From Hygrophila difformis (taxonomy: Eukaryota > Streptophyta > Magnoliopsida > Lamiales > Acanthaceae), in NCBI GenBank assembly GCA_030278955.1, contig JAOANR010000005.1, positions 3,949,431-4,013,430 of the forward strand: a stretch of DNA of 64,000 nt, read 5' to 3'. Under the pieces are notes generated by a model, which saw only the letters and a list, made by a program, of their open reading frames with translations, searched no databases and had not been told where the DNA came from. The position numbers were made by a program, and so were the translations under genes. Positions 12,106 to 22,974 of the stretch are shown here, one piece after another (the stretch's first letter is position 1; each line of letters begins with the position of its first letter).

Positions 12106-12609
12106 TGTTCTCGCAATAATACGCGGCCCATTTTCCGTCGAATTGACCTTTTCTGGGTCCAACATCTATGAAGTGGCCCAACTGTAAATGAAAAAATAAT
12201 GTTAAAAAAACTGAAAATACACCAAAAAAAATTTATTATTATATATACTACCTCTTTTCCTTAATATTTTTTACGGACTCATATTTCACGAAATTCAATA
12301 CATATTTTTAATCCGTAATAACTCAAATTGCATACAAGTAAAATTTATGAAAATTTGATATTCTAAATTTACACAATTAGACGAATCCAACAAGATCTCA
12401 GTTAACTATATTTTATCTTATATAAATATATTAAAAAATCGAATCAAAGTTACTCAATAAACAGTAACAAAACTCCCAACGTGTCAATAATTCAGGAACG
12501 GGGAAATATATAATAAAGGACGGTATGATATGTTTATATGATAATATGATATGTGCGTAGGCATAAAATAGACAATATAATTAAGCCAATCCATAATGGA
12601 AATGCAATA

Positions 12610-13191
12610 CTCCCTCAATTCCTTATTAGTTGTCTTTTAGAAGTTGAAAAACATTACAAAATAGTTGTCATTATATTATATTTTTTCAATACTAACATTC
12701 TATTCTCATTAATGATTTGCCTAAATTATTGTGCATTATCTCTCATTTTTAAAACTAACCAATCCCTACTCCAAATAGGGGTGTCAATTTCAGGTTTCGG
12801 ATCGTGTTCGTGTCGTGTTTCGGTCGGGTTAGTCGGGTCGTGTTTCAGGTTTCACAGGTTCGGGTTGTGTTCGTGTCAGGTGATAATAAGGGTATAACAC
12901 AAAATCTGTAATCCTAACACGACCCGAAACCCGAAATGAACTTGAAATATCAAACTCGAACAAGACCTAAAAATCTTTAGGCCGAATTTCGCATTAGAGA
13001 AACCGAAAACAACTAAACCCGAAAAACCCAAAACTGCATCGGATTCGTGTTTTCGGGTCGTGTCCAAAATTGACACCCCTAACTCCAAACCACCATAATG
13101 ATGAAGGGTATGTAAATGTCTAGAGTAATTATTGCACTCCTTGGTTTGTGTAATTTGATCCCAAACTACCATTAAAACGGAATGGAGGGAG
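12610..13191. mobile_element. Stowaway MITE split by a hAT MITE
   Basis: Ends CTCCCTCAATTCC and GGAATGGAGGGAG are flanked by TA on both sides, as in Tc1/mariner-derived Stowaway MITEs. Without the 306-bp hAT insertion and its 8-bp duplication the element is about 268 bp, typical for the family. Confidence 0.85.
12776..13081. mobile_element. hAT MITE nested in a Stowaway
   Basis: Ends TAGGGGTGTCAATTT and AAATTGACACCCCTA are perfect 15-base inverted repeats. The TSD ACTCCAAA (12768-12775, 13082-13089) is an exact 8 bp. The interior is an inverted arrangement of CGGGTCGTGTT and AACACGACCCG phrases, so the whole element can fold back. Confidence 0.93.
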
Positions 13192-13316
13192 TAATCTATA
13201 ATTACCCCACATGCCCTAAATAACTACAACAATCGCAGTTATAAGTTAATAGGAGTACATCATCAGTCCGATTCCTCGGCTGAATTCTAAAATTTGAGGA
13301 TATGCATAATATTATA

Positions 13317-13970
13317 CTTATGGGCCATTTTGTAATGTTGCAAAAAGTAGGCTCGAAAAGATGTGATATTGATACATTCATATTGTGATACATTTTATAA
13401 CATGTAATGTATTTATGTATACGTTAGACAATTAATGCAATCTACCTATAGAAACATAATCTGAAATAAGTACCACTGCTTACCTAAAATAATTATAATA
13501 ATCACAATTAGAAGTTAATATATCATATTTAGCATATACTCTCTCCGTATCAAAATATTTTTGACATTCCTATTTTTCACGCAAAACAATGCACATTTTT
13601 AACCACTAATAACTCAAGTTTGGTATAAGTAAAAATTCTAAAAGTTTAATATTTAAAAACTACACAACGAGATGAATCTAACAAGATCTCATTTGGCTAT
13701 ATTTTAACTTATATAACTTGATAAAACTTTAAGTGAAAGTCTGTGTGTAAATAATGTCAACTATTCCAATGTCAAAAACATTTTGATACGGAGGGAGTAC
13801 TTTCTAACCAATTTCAATATATCATAGTCCCTATGTTTTTTGTTTTGTTTTTTTTTTTTTTGTTATTTTTTTAAAACTTCACCATTCATGTATTTCACAC
13901 AATCCAGTACACAATTTTAATAATTAATAACTTAAATTGTGTACGAATATAAATTATAAAAATTTGATAT
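13317..13970. repeat. Left copy of a 654-bp duplication flanking the Copia element
   Basis: This segment recurs at 19668-20324 immediately after the 3' LTR with a few percent mismatch. It contains a complete Stowaway MITE (13539-13797) and the first ~145 bases of a second one, which is cut by the Copia insertion. Confidence 0.9.
13539..13797. mobile_element. Stowaway MITE (left duplicate)
   Basis: CTCTCTCCGTATCAAAA and TTTTGATACGGAGGGAG are long inverted ends with TA flanks. 259 bp, noncoding. Duplicated at 19890-20148. Confidence 0.88.
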
Positions 13971-13972
13971 AA

Positions 13973-14336
13973 TTTTACAAATCACATCTACACTATTCAC
14001 CGGGCATGCACAATCTTAAAGAGATTTGTGGATACTTTTCCCTGATTACAATTGCCTACATATATTGACCTACCTATCCTATATTGTGTTGTGTATTGCG
14101 GTTTGGTGCCTATAAATAAGACTCTCTACATGATAATAAGATAACAAGATCATTCACTCTCTCCTCAATACCTTTTTCATTAGTGATTCTGCTCTTCTTA
14201 ACTACTGTGTCCTTTCTCTTTGTATTCACTATAGTTTTTATTAAATCCTTTACTTACTCCCATAAACTATATAATATATTTCTATCATAGCATTGCCATA
14301 TATAAATATTGAGCTACAACTATATATTATATAACA
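13973..14336 (+). repeat. Copia 5' LTR
   Basis: Matches the 3' LTR throughout and ends TATATAACA. A TATAAATA box at 14111-14118 and a downstream CTCTCTCCTCAATACC stretch mark the likely promoter and R region. Confidence 0.92.
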
Positions 14337-14399
14337 CGTAATCAGCACGAGCCACTGACGGAGCTCTGCCAGAATTTCCTTTGAGGTAATATTTAATCT

Positions 14400-15419
14400 T
14401 TGTATTTCAATAATTTTATTACGGCTAACTTGACAAAGCAGGATTTCAGACCACTGATGGTATCTGGAGATAATTATCTATCTTGGAAAATGGATGTTGA
14501 AATCCATTTGGAATCAATGGGTCTTGAAAAAATAATTGAAAAAGATAATCAGGCTTCAAACCAAGACCGCGCGAAAGCTATGATTTTCATCCGCCATCAT
14601 CTTGATGAAGGATTGAAAACACAGTATTTAACGGTCAAAGACCCAATTGAACTCTGGGAGAATTTAGAAAAAAGATATGATAATTTAAGATCAATTAATC
14701 TCCCTCGAGCCCAATATGACTGGTTACACTTACGATTCCAGGATTTTAAATCAGTAAATGATTAGAATTCTGCTCTGTTTAATATCGTATCACAATTAAG
14801 ACTGTGTGGTGAAACAGTTACTGATAAACAAATGCTAGAGAAGACATTCTCTACATTCCACCCTCCAATTCGATGTTACAGCAACAATACTGAGCACAGG
14901 GTTTCACTGAATATTCTGATCTGATTACGTTTTCGTTACTGGCTTAAAAGAATAATGATTTATTATTAAAAAAATCATGAAATGAGACCAACTGGCAGTA
15001 GTCCATTGCCAGAGGCACATGTGACTGAATCTTCTAGCCGTGGTCGTGGTCGTGGTCGTGGCCGAGGTCAGAGACCTCGTGGTCGTGGACATAACCGAGG
15101 CCGTGGGAAAAGTCATTTCCGCAACAATGTTTATATTAAAACCACGACGGACACACGTAATCAGAATCAGGGCAACACTAGAGGCGATCTCCAAAAACAG
15201 AGTTATGAAGAAGCCAAATGCGATAGATGTGGCCTAAAAGGGCACTGGTACAAAAATTGTCGTACCGGAGATCATTGGGTCAAACTCTACCAAGACTCCC
15301 AGAGGGAGAAAGGAAAAAGGGTGGTTGAAACAAACCATATTGACGGAATGAATTCTGAGGAGAATATGCCCAATATCCCAGAATTTCAAGTTGATGATTT
15401 ATATAATGATTTGGTTTAA
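14400..15419 (+). pseudogene. Copia gag, broken
   Basis: The capsid-like first part runs from about 14421, where ACG stands in the place expected for the start ATG. The frame includes SGDNYLSWKMDVEIHLES, typical of plant Copia Gag. An in-frame TAG occurs at 14763-14765 and a frameshift follows near 14880. The second part (14982-15417) has an RGRGRGRGQRPRGRG basic stretch and a canonical CCHC zinc knuckle, CDRCGLKGHWYKNC, for RNA packaging. It ends at TAA 15417-15419. Nonfunctional in its present form. Confidence 0.88.
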
Positions 15420-15570
15420 TTGTTATGTTGTATTATTATTTTCATTATGCTTTGAACTTCTGTATCTGTCTTTACTTTTGTATGTGTGCTATATTATTGT
15501 TTCTATATTGTAATATTTCACTTCTATTAAATCTTGTTTTAATATTAATGATATATTGTTTTAATTCCAG
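15420..15570 (+). other. T-rich, intron-like gag-pol spacer
   Basis: About 150 bases between the gag stop and the protease-coding ATG at 15575. It is very T-rich, contains an ATTAATGAT branch-like motif near its right end, and finishes TTTTAATTCCAG immediately before CAAAATGG. It resembles the 3' part of an intron. Splicing is inferred only. Confidence 0.4.
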
Positions 15571-15574
15571 CAAA

Positions 15575-18500
15575 ATGGGGAATTTTAAAAATGATAATAT
15601 ATGTCTTATTGATAGTGCTTCAACGCACACGATACTAAAAGATATAAGGTATTTTTCCAATTTAGAAATGGGAGATACAAACATAAACACGATTTGTGGT
15701 AGTGCAAATATTATAGAAGGAATTGGCAAAGCCAACCTTGTTTTCCCAGAGGGAACAAAATTAATTGTGAAAAATGCACTCCTATCTCCCAAGTCTCGAC
15801 GAAATTTATTGAAGATATCCGAGAAAATGGGTATCATCTCGAGACATCGATTTCACAGAATGTCGAATATTTATTAATTATAAATACCACTCATGGTAAG
15901 AAATATATTGGAAAAATTACCAGCTCTGTCTTCTGGATTGTATTTTTCAAAGATAAATACAACTGAAAATTATCACTTAGACCACAGGTCTAATATTCCC
16001 CAAATAAACCAGAGGTTTATTGATGGCCAGAGGCCCACTAATGAATATCATCCCAAAATAGGCCAGAGGTCTATTGGAAGCCATAGGCTTACTGATGAAT
16101 ATATGATATGGCATGATCGCCTAGGCCATCCCGGCTCTACAATGATGAGGCGGATTATTACACATAGTCATGGCCATTCATTAAAGGGACAAAAATTGCT
16201 GCAACATAATGATTATATATGTGTTGCTTGCTCCCAAGAAAAATTGATTTCCAAACATTCACCAACAAAAGTGGGTACTGAAAGCCCTAATTTTCTTGAA
16301 AGAATTCAGGGCGATATATGTGGACCTATAGATCCGCCATGTGGGCCATTTAAATATTTTATGGTGCTAATTGATGCATCAACGCGATGGTCCAATGTAT
16401 CATTATTATCATCTCGCAACCATGCGTTTGCAAAATTACTTGCTCAAATTATTAAATTACGAGCACAGTTTCCTGATTATACAATAAAAAATATCCGATT
16501 GGATAATGCTGGTGAATATTCATCCCAGAGGTTTGATGAATACTGCATGTCAATTGGCATAACAGTTGAGCATCCTGTTGCTCATGTCCATACACAGAAT
16601 GGACTTGCTGAATCGCTTATAAAGCATTTAAAATTAATTGCCAGACCATTATTAATGAGATCTGGATTGCCATTGACAGCTTGGGGGCATGCAATATTAC
16701 ATGCAGCAAAATTGGTGCGGATAAGACCGACACATTATCATGAATACTCCCTTATACAATTAACATTTGGGCATGAACCCAATATATCCCATATCAGAAT
16801 ATTTGGTTGCGCAGTATATGTCCTGATTGCACCACCTCAGCGCACAAAGATGGATCCCCAACGTAGATTGGGAATATATGTCGGGTATGAATCACCATCG
16901 ATTATTCGATATCTCGAACCATTAACTGATGATTTATTTACTGCGAAATTCAAAGATTGTCATTTTGATGAATCTCATTTCCCAACATTAGGGGGAGATA
17001 AAAATCAACCAAAGAAAGAAATAGAAATCAACTGGAAAACACGGTTAGATTTCTTTGATCCTCGTATAAATGATTGTGAAAAAGAAGTACAAAGAATTGT
17101 ACATTTGCAAAATATTGCAAATCAATTGCCGGACGCATTATGCGACTCTAAAAGAGTAACAAAATCTCTTATACCAGCAGCAAATGTTCCAATCAAAATT
17201 AATGTCCCAGAGGGACCAATTACAAGTGCCAAAGATGAATCTACTGCACGCTTGAAGCGTGGTAGACCACCAGGTTCCAAAGATAAAAATCCTCGAAAGA
17301 AAAGAGGATCACAAATCATTGAAAGTGACAAAATTACAGAAAATATTCCAGAGTAAAAAGAAGCTCTTGAAGAGCAAATAGCTCCAGAGGAGCAGGGATT
17401 TGCAGCTCCAGAGAAGCAGGAACTTGAAAATAATGAAATATCAATCAATTTTGTCACAAGCAGAAATGTTTGGAATCGAGATGCAATTATAATAGATAAT
17501 ACATTCTCATACCATATAGCACTTGATATCATAAATGATGATGAGGATCATGAACCAAATTCGGTTGATGAATGTCAGAAAAGAAAAGATTGGCCAAAAT
17601 GGAAAGATGCAATCCAATTTGAATTGGATTCCCTGGCTAAAAGAAAAGTGTTTGGACCAATTGTCAAAACACCAGAAAATATAAAGCCAGTCGGATACAG
17701 ATGGGTTTTTGTAAGAAAAAGAAATGAGAAAAATGAAATTGTCAGATACAAAGCGAGATTAGTCGCCCAAGGGTTCTCACAGAGACCCGGATTTGATTAT
17801 GATGAAACATATTCCCCTGTAATGGATGGAATAACATTTAGATATCTTATCAGTTTAGCAGTCCATCAAAATCTTGAAATGAGATTAATGGATGTTATAC
17901 TGCGTATCCATATGGAAATTTAGATACAGATATCTATATGAAGGTCCCAGAGGGATTAAAAATATCAGAGACATATGAATCAAATCCTAGACCTATGTAT
18001 TCCATCAAATTACAAAAATCTCTATATGGACTGAAACAGTCCGGGCGAATGTGGTATAACTGACTCAGTGAGTCATTGGTACAAGAGGGTAACACAAATG
18101 AACCAATCTGTCCATGTATTTTCATTAAGAAAAATGGACAAGGGTTTGTAATCATTGCAGTTTATGTTGATGATCTCAACTTGATTGGAACTCCAGAGGA
18201 GCTCCAAAAGGCTGTTGTATACTTGAAAAAGGAGTTTGAAATCAAAGATTTTGGTAAAACCAAATCATGCCTTGGTCTACAAATTGAATACTTAAAGAAT
18301 GAAACTTTTGTCCATCAAACAGCGTATACTCAGAGAGTATTAAAGCGGTTTTATATGGATAAAGCACATCCATTGAGTACTCCAATGGTCGTAAGGTCAC
18401 TTGATATAAAAAAGGATACGTTTAGACCACAAGAGGAAGATGAACAAATTCTTGGACCAGAGGTCCCATATCTAAGTGTCATAGGTGCTTTAATGTATCT

Positions 18501-19166
18501 CGCAAACTGCACTAGACAAGATATATCATTTGCAGTAAATTTATTAGCGAGATTTAGTTCATCTCCTACAAGACGACATTGGAATGGAATTAAACATATA
18601 TTTTGCTATCTCCAAGGAACTATTGATCTTGGGTTATTTTACCCAAATAATTCTCGACATGAAATAATCGGCTTTGCTGATGCTGGATATTTATCAGATC
18701 CACATAAAGTCAAATCTCAAACTGGCTATGTTTTTACTTGTGGCGGTACTGCAATTTCATGGAGATCAATGAAGCAGACATTGACTGCTACTTCCTCAAA
18801 TCATGCTGAAATTGTAGCAATCCATGAAGCCAGTCGAGAATGTGTATGGTTGCGATCTTTGATGCACCATATATTGAAAAATTGTGGCATAGCTACTGAA
18901 GAAAAAATACCCCCAACAATACTATATGAAGATAATGCAGCTTGTATAACACAATTGAAGGGAGGGTATATTAAAGGAAATAGAACGAAACATATTTTAC
19001 CAAAATTTTTCTTCACTCATGATCTACAGAAAATGGTGAAATAGATGTGCAACAAATACGTTCAGCTGATAATCTTGCAGATATATTTACCAAGGCATTG
19101 CCGACTGCAACTTTCGAGAAGCTCGTGAAGAAAATTGGAATGTGGCGGCTTCGAAATTTAAAATGA
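15575..19166 (+). pseudogene. Copia pol, broken
   Basis: Protease: LIDSASTHTIL, with Ser in place of the usual DSGAT glycine. After a frameshift near 15880 come a GAG-pre-integrase segment (HDRLGHPGS) and an integrase core with GDICGP, LDNAGEY and the downstream Glu in LAESLIKHLK. After a TAA (17354-17356) the reverse transcriptase starts (GYRWVFVRKRN, YKARLVAQGFSQ). It is frameshifted near 17895, has TGA at 18061-18063, and keeps the catalytic YVDD. RNase H (GFADAGYLSDP) is followed by the Copia tail ADIFTKALP after a frameshift near 19035. It cannot make an intact polyprotein. Confidence 0.92.
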
Positions 19167-19293
19167 TGACAAATCAGGGGGAGCCATGAATACAAGAATA
19201 CTGTACTCTTTTTCCTTCACTATGATTTTTTTTTTCCACTGGGTTTTTTCCTAGTAAGGTTTTAACGAAGCATATTCTTTGTATAAAGTATCC

Positions 19294-19304
19294 ACAAGGG
19301 GGAG
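19294..19304 (+). promoter_or_regulatory. Copia polypurine tract
   Basis: AAGGGGGAG lies directly before the 3' LTR TG, the expected plus-strand primer. A second purine run, CAGGGGGAG, lies just after the pol stop near 19175 and may be an older tract. Confidence 0.7.
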
Positions 19305-19667
19305 TGTTACAAATCACATCTACACTATTCACCGGGCATGCACAATCTTGAAGAGATTTGTGGATACTTTCCCTGATTACAATTGCCTACATATATTGAC
19401 CTACCTATCCTATATTGTGTTGTGTATTGCGGTTTGGTGCCTATAAATAAGACTCTCTACATGATAATAAGATAACAAGATGATTCACTCTCTCCTCAAT
19501 ACCTTTTTCATTAATGATTCTGCTCTTCTTACCTACTGTGTCATTTTTCTTTGTATTCACTATAGTTTTTATTAAATCATTTACTTACTCCCATAAACTA
19601 TATAATATATTTCTATCATAGCATTGCCATATATAAATATTGAGCTACAGTTATATATTATATAACA
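19305..19667 (+). repeat. Copia 3' LTR
   Basis: Begins TGTTACAAATC after the purine tract and ends TATATAACA. 363 bp, with TATAAATA at 19442-19449. Confidence 0.92.
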
Positions 19668-20324
19668 CCTATGGGTTATTTTGTAATGTTGCAAAAAGTA
19701 GGCTCGAAAAGATGTGATACTGATACATTCATATTGTGATACATTTTATAACATGTAATGTATTTATGTATACGTTAGACAATTAATGAAATCTACCTAT
19801 AGAAACATAATCTGAAATAAGTACCACTGCTTACCTAAAATAATTATAATAATCACAATTAGAAGTTAATATATCATATTTAGCATATACTCTCTCCGTA
19901 TCAAAATATTTTTGACATTCCTATTTTTCACCCAAAACAATGCACATTTTTAACCACTAATAACTCAAGTTTGGTATAAGTAAAAATTCTAAAAGTTTAA
20001 TATTTAAAAACTACACGACGAGACGAATCTAACAAGATCTCATTTGGCTATATTTTAACTTATATAACTTGATAAAACTTTAAGTGAAAGTCTGTGTGTA
20101 AATAATGTCAACTATTTCAATGTCAAAAACATTTTGATACGGAGGGAGTACTTCCTAACCAATTTCAATATATCATAGTCTCTCCGTTTTTTGTTTTGTT
20201 TTGTTTTTTTTTTTTGTTATTTTTTTAAAACTTCACCATTCATGTATTTCACACAATCCAATACACAATTTTAATAATTAATAACTTAAATTGTGTACGA
20301 ATACAAATTATAAAAATTTGATAT
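19668..20324. repeat. Right copy of the duplication flanking the Copia element
   Basis: Starts CCTATGGG directly at the LTR end, matching CTTATGGG at 13317. It runs colinearly with the left copy to the GATAT at 20320-20324, where the left copy is interrupted by the 5' LTR. Beyond that point this copy continues into the unbroken Stowaway MITE. Confidence 0.9.
19890..20148. mobile_element. Stowaway MITE (right duplicate)
   Basis: Same element as 13539-13797, with the same TA flanks and length. Differences are scattered substitutions. Confidence 0.88.
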
Positions 20325-20467
20325 TTTAAAACTAAGCGATAAAACAAATTCAACAAAATCTCACTTGACTATTTTTCATCTTATATAACTATGTTGAAAA
20401 GTTAAATCAAAGTTACTCAATTAATAGTATCAACTATGCTAAGGGTAAGTTATGTAAAAACGGAGGA
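20178..20467. mobile_element. Stowaway-like MITE, uninterrupted copy
   Basis: TCTCTCCGTTTTTTG and AAAAACGGAGGA ends. In the left duplicate this same MITE is cut by the Copia 5' LTR at 13971-13973, which gives the empty-site sequence for comparison. Confidence 0.7.
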
Positions 20468-20477
20468 ATATTTAGTA

Positions 20478-20727
20478 CTTCCTCCGTAATTTTATAGTTC
20501 TAACGTTTGCATAGTAAGCACTATTCACTAAGTAATTTTGATTTGACTTTTTAACGCAGTTACATAAGATAAAACATAGTCAAGTCAGATATTGTTAGAT
20601 TCGTCTAATCATATAGTTTTATAATATTAAAATTTTATAATTTTATGTTATAAAAGTTGAGATATTACTCTTTAAAAATATGTATTGAATTGCATGAAAA
20701 TAAAGAATGTTAAAATGATGGAGGGAG
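20478..20727. mobile_element. Stowaway MITE
   Basis: CTTCCTCCGTAATTTTA and AAATGATGGAGGGAG ends with TA flanks. 250 bp, noncoding. Confidence 0.82.
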
Positions 20728-20769
20728 TATATGTATATTCAACACTTAAATTGAACCTAGCATTATTGG

Positions 20770-21900
20770 TACTTAAATCTTACTCATGTTGGAAGAACAA
20801 TAATTTCTTTTGCACTATTGGGCTTTATCCTGAATAATTTTATTATTTGTAGAAGAGCCGAAGCCTAAAAATGGTGGTGGGAGTCTGCCGTAGCCCAACG
20901 TGGGATCGAACTCGATAATATTGCAATATATGGATTGAAATAAGGAAATAGAATGGAGGCCGAGAGGTGGTGTGGGTGAAAATGATGAACAAACACAAAT
21001 AAAGGGATAACCAAACCTAGGATGAAGGTGACTCGGATTCACCTATGGGATTAGACCTAACTAACCCGAAAGGACCCCTTCCGTGTGCATCATCCATGAT
21101 TCCATTGAAGCCGATTTGAAATAACAATGGTGTGAGGTTCCACAAGGGAAGGATTCACAATATTGTTGAGAGCAAGTGATGCTCTCAAGGAGAAAAATGA
21201 CTTGATAAAATGAAGAATATGTATTCAAAATGATCAAGTGTCTTACAAGGTGCAAGGGAACCCATATATATAGGGGAACTCATTAAACAAACTGAATAAA
21301 GCATTTAAACAACCCTAGTAGTGTTCTCAACAAAAAGAAATTAAAAGGAGACAAAATGGAGACTGCCCGTCGTGAGCCTTGAACACGTCGCGAGCTTGAT
21401 ATCACGTCGTGAAGCTCGTCTTGCGACGGGAAGGGAGACTGGCGACGTGGAACACATGTAGGCGGAGAAGGCACGTCGCGATCCTCGGGAGCACGTCGTA
21501 AGCATAGGTCTTGCAACGGGGAGCTTAGCGATGTGGCAGGAGTCTAGCGACGAGGCTTTCTGGAGGCTTGGAGACTCTCACGTCGTGATCCCTTGCCTTG
21601 CGACGGGACTGCTGGCTTGCGACGTAGGAAGAATCTAGCGACGGGGGTCCAGGACTTGAAGGTTTCCCGGTCTGTTTTCGGTTGGGGTCCACTGCACTGT
21701 TCCGGCGTTGACCTCCGATGACCAGCGACTTTTACAACGAACTTCCAGCCGGATTCCGGTCAAATTCCGGCAATCTCACCGGAGCTCCGGTAAACTTTCC
21801 GGCGATGGTGACGGCGGGGCCCTCTTTTTTGTCCTCTTCATGCTAATTTGATCCATAATTGCATCTGGAGGTCATCCTTTTTCCGGTTTCAGTTCGAGGA
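20770..21900 (-). other. Unclassified repeat-like region, possible minus-strand LTR
   Basis: No protein domain is found. On the minus strand there is a CCCTATATATATGGG TATA-like box near 21263-21277, with the CGACG-rich array upstream of it (21366-21655) and a leader-like stretch below. This would suit an LTR with U3 on the right. No TG/CA ends, primer site or partner LTR were found, so this is only a suggestion. Confidence 0.3.
21366..21655. repeat. Array of CGACG/CGTCG motifs
   Basis: About 14 copies of degenerate ACGTCG(T/C)GA and TTGCGACGGG / TAGCGACG phrases in mixed orientation, spaced roughly 15-30 bases. This is far denser than in the surrounding AT-rich DNA. Confidence 0.8.
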
Positions 21901-22154
21901 GGTGGGACCCAGAGTGATGGGTCCCGACTCCTTCCTCAAGCTGAATCAGCAGCTGCATCCTTCTGGCTCCTTTGGGTTCAGATTTATCTGTTTCCTGCAA
22001 TAGAAAACGATAAACGAAATCAGTGAATCTTTTAATCCGTTGCCTGGATACCGGCCCATCCGGAATGGTGGGTATTATCAATCCATTCGTTCCGGAGACC
22101 ACACCAGATTCCATACCATACAAATTACAAAGGGAAAAAAGAGGAGGATATGGG

Positions 22155-22232
22155 GCCGAGTGGGGAATCGAACCCTCAATCCTAGGGTTGGAAGGCATGG
22201 ACATAGCCGCTTGGGCAAGTCCCCATCCCCTT
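22155..22232 (-). mobile_element. tRNA-related SINE head
   Basis: On the minus strand TTGCCCAAGCGGCTA (A-box) is followed by a perfect B-box GGTTCGATTCC (22164-22174). The sequence between resembles a tRNA anticodon arm, but no complete cloverleaf is evident. A SINE is the most likely reading. Confidence 0.6.
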
Positions 22233-22321
22233 ATCCTAAAAAAGATAATAATGAGTATATTTCATTTGGCCCTTTTTTTTCTGGGTGAAACCAAAAGATC
22301 GGAGAAGAAGAAGACTAATTC

Positions 22322-22388
22322 ACAAAAGCTCGAACTCAAAACTTTTAAATAAAATGCCAAAGTCTTGAACCACTCGGTCCAACTACAT
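22322..22388 (-). mobile_element. tRNA-related SINE head
   Basis: Minus-strand A-box TTGGACCGAGTGGTTCAAG and B-box GAGTTCGAGCT (22327-22337). It is close in layout to the SINE at 3600-3672. Confidence 0.55.
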
Positions 22389-22720
22389 TTTACTGCTTCT
22401 TTCATCTTGATTACCATTAAAAGATGGTAGTATATTATCTTCATTTTACTTATCTAATTTTACTTACTTTAGAAGTACTTATATGAAAGTGAATTTTGCA
22501 TACGTTGTAGTAGTAGTATTTTTAAAGAGGCTGCTGAAGTCTGAAGCTGTAGACGATAGTAGCTAAATGACAAAAGCACAGATTGCGATAGGGACCCTTT
22601 TCTTCTCACTTCTCCATCACAAAACAAATTCTAATGAATTAAAAAAACATTATAGTACTATACTACTAGTCTGGTCTCTGTATGAATTTTAAAAATATAT
22701 ATATACGGAGTAGTAAAATT

Positions 22721-22971
22721 CTTCCTCCTTTAAAAATGTAAACGGTCCCATAGTTCACGCAATCCAATGCACATTTTAAATCATTAATAACTTAAATTTG
22801 GTATAAGTAAAAATTCTAAAAGTTGAATATTTAAGAACTACTCGACGAGACGAATCTAACAAAATCTCACTTGGCTATATTTTAACTTGTACAATTATGA
22901 TAAAACTTTAAGTTAAAATGAATGTGTGAATAGTATTTTGCAACGTTCAAATTTATGAGAAATGCAGGGAG
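22721..22971. mobile_element. Stowaway-like MITE, decayed ends
   Basis: CTTCCTCCTTTAAAAATG at the left and a CTCCCTGCATTTCTC-type end read in reverse at the right. The interior shares TAACAAAATCTCACTTGGCT with the other Stowaway copies. Confidence 0.6.
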
Positions 22972-22974
22972 TAC

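Larger units (their letters stand above)
13973..19667 (+). mobile_element. Degenerate Copia LTR retrotransposon
   Basis: Two 363-364 bp LTRs (13973-14336, 19305-19667) flank gag, protease, integrase, reverse transcriptase and RNase H remnants in Copia order (integrase before RT). By eye the LTRs differ at about 10 positions plus one indel, near 2.7 percent, so the insertion is not recent. The 5' LTR begins TT where the 3' LTR has the canonical TG. No 5-bp TSD exists: the flanks are TATAA and CCTAT. A 654-657 bp duplication of host DNA flanks the element instead. Confidence 0.93.

Noticed and set aside
22155..22232. tRNA gene on the minus strand
   Set aside because: A- and B-boxes are present but no acceptor stem or full cloverleaf can be drawn, so it is treated as a SINE head.
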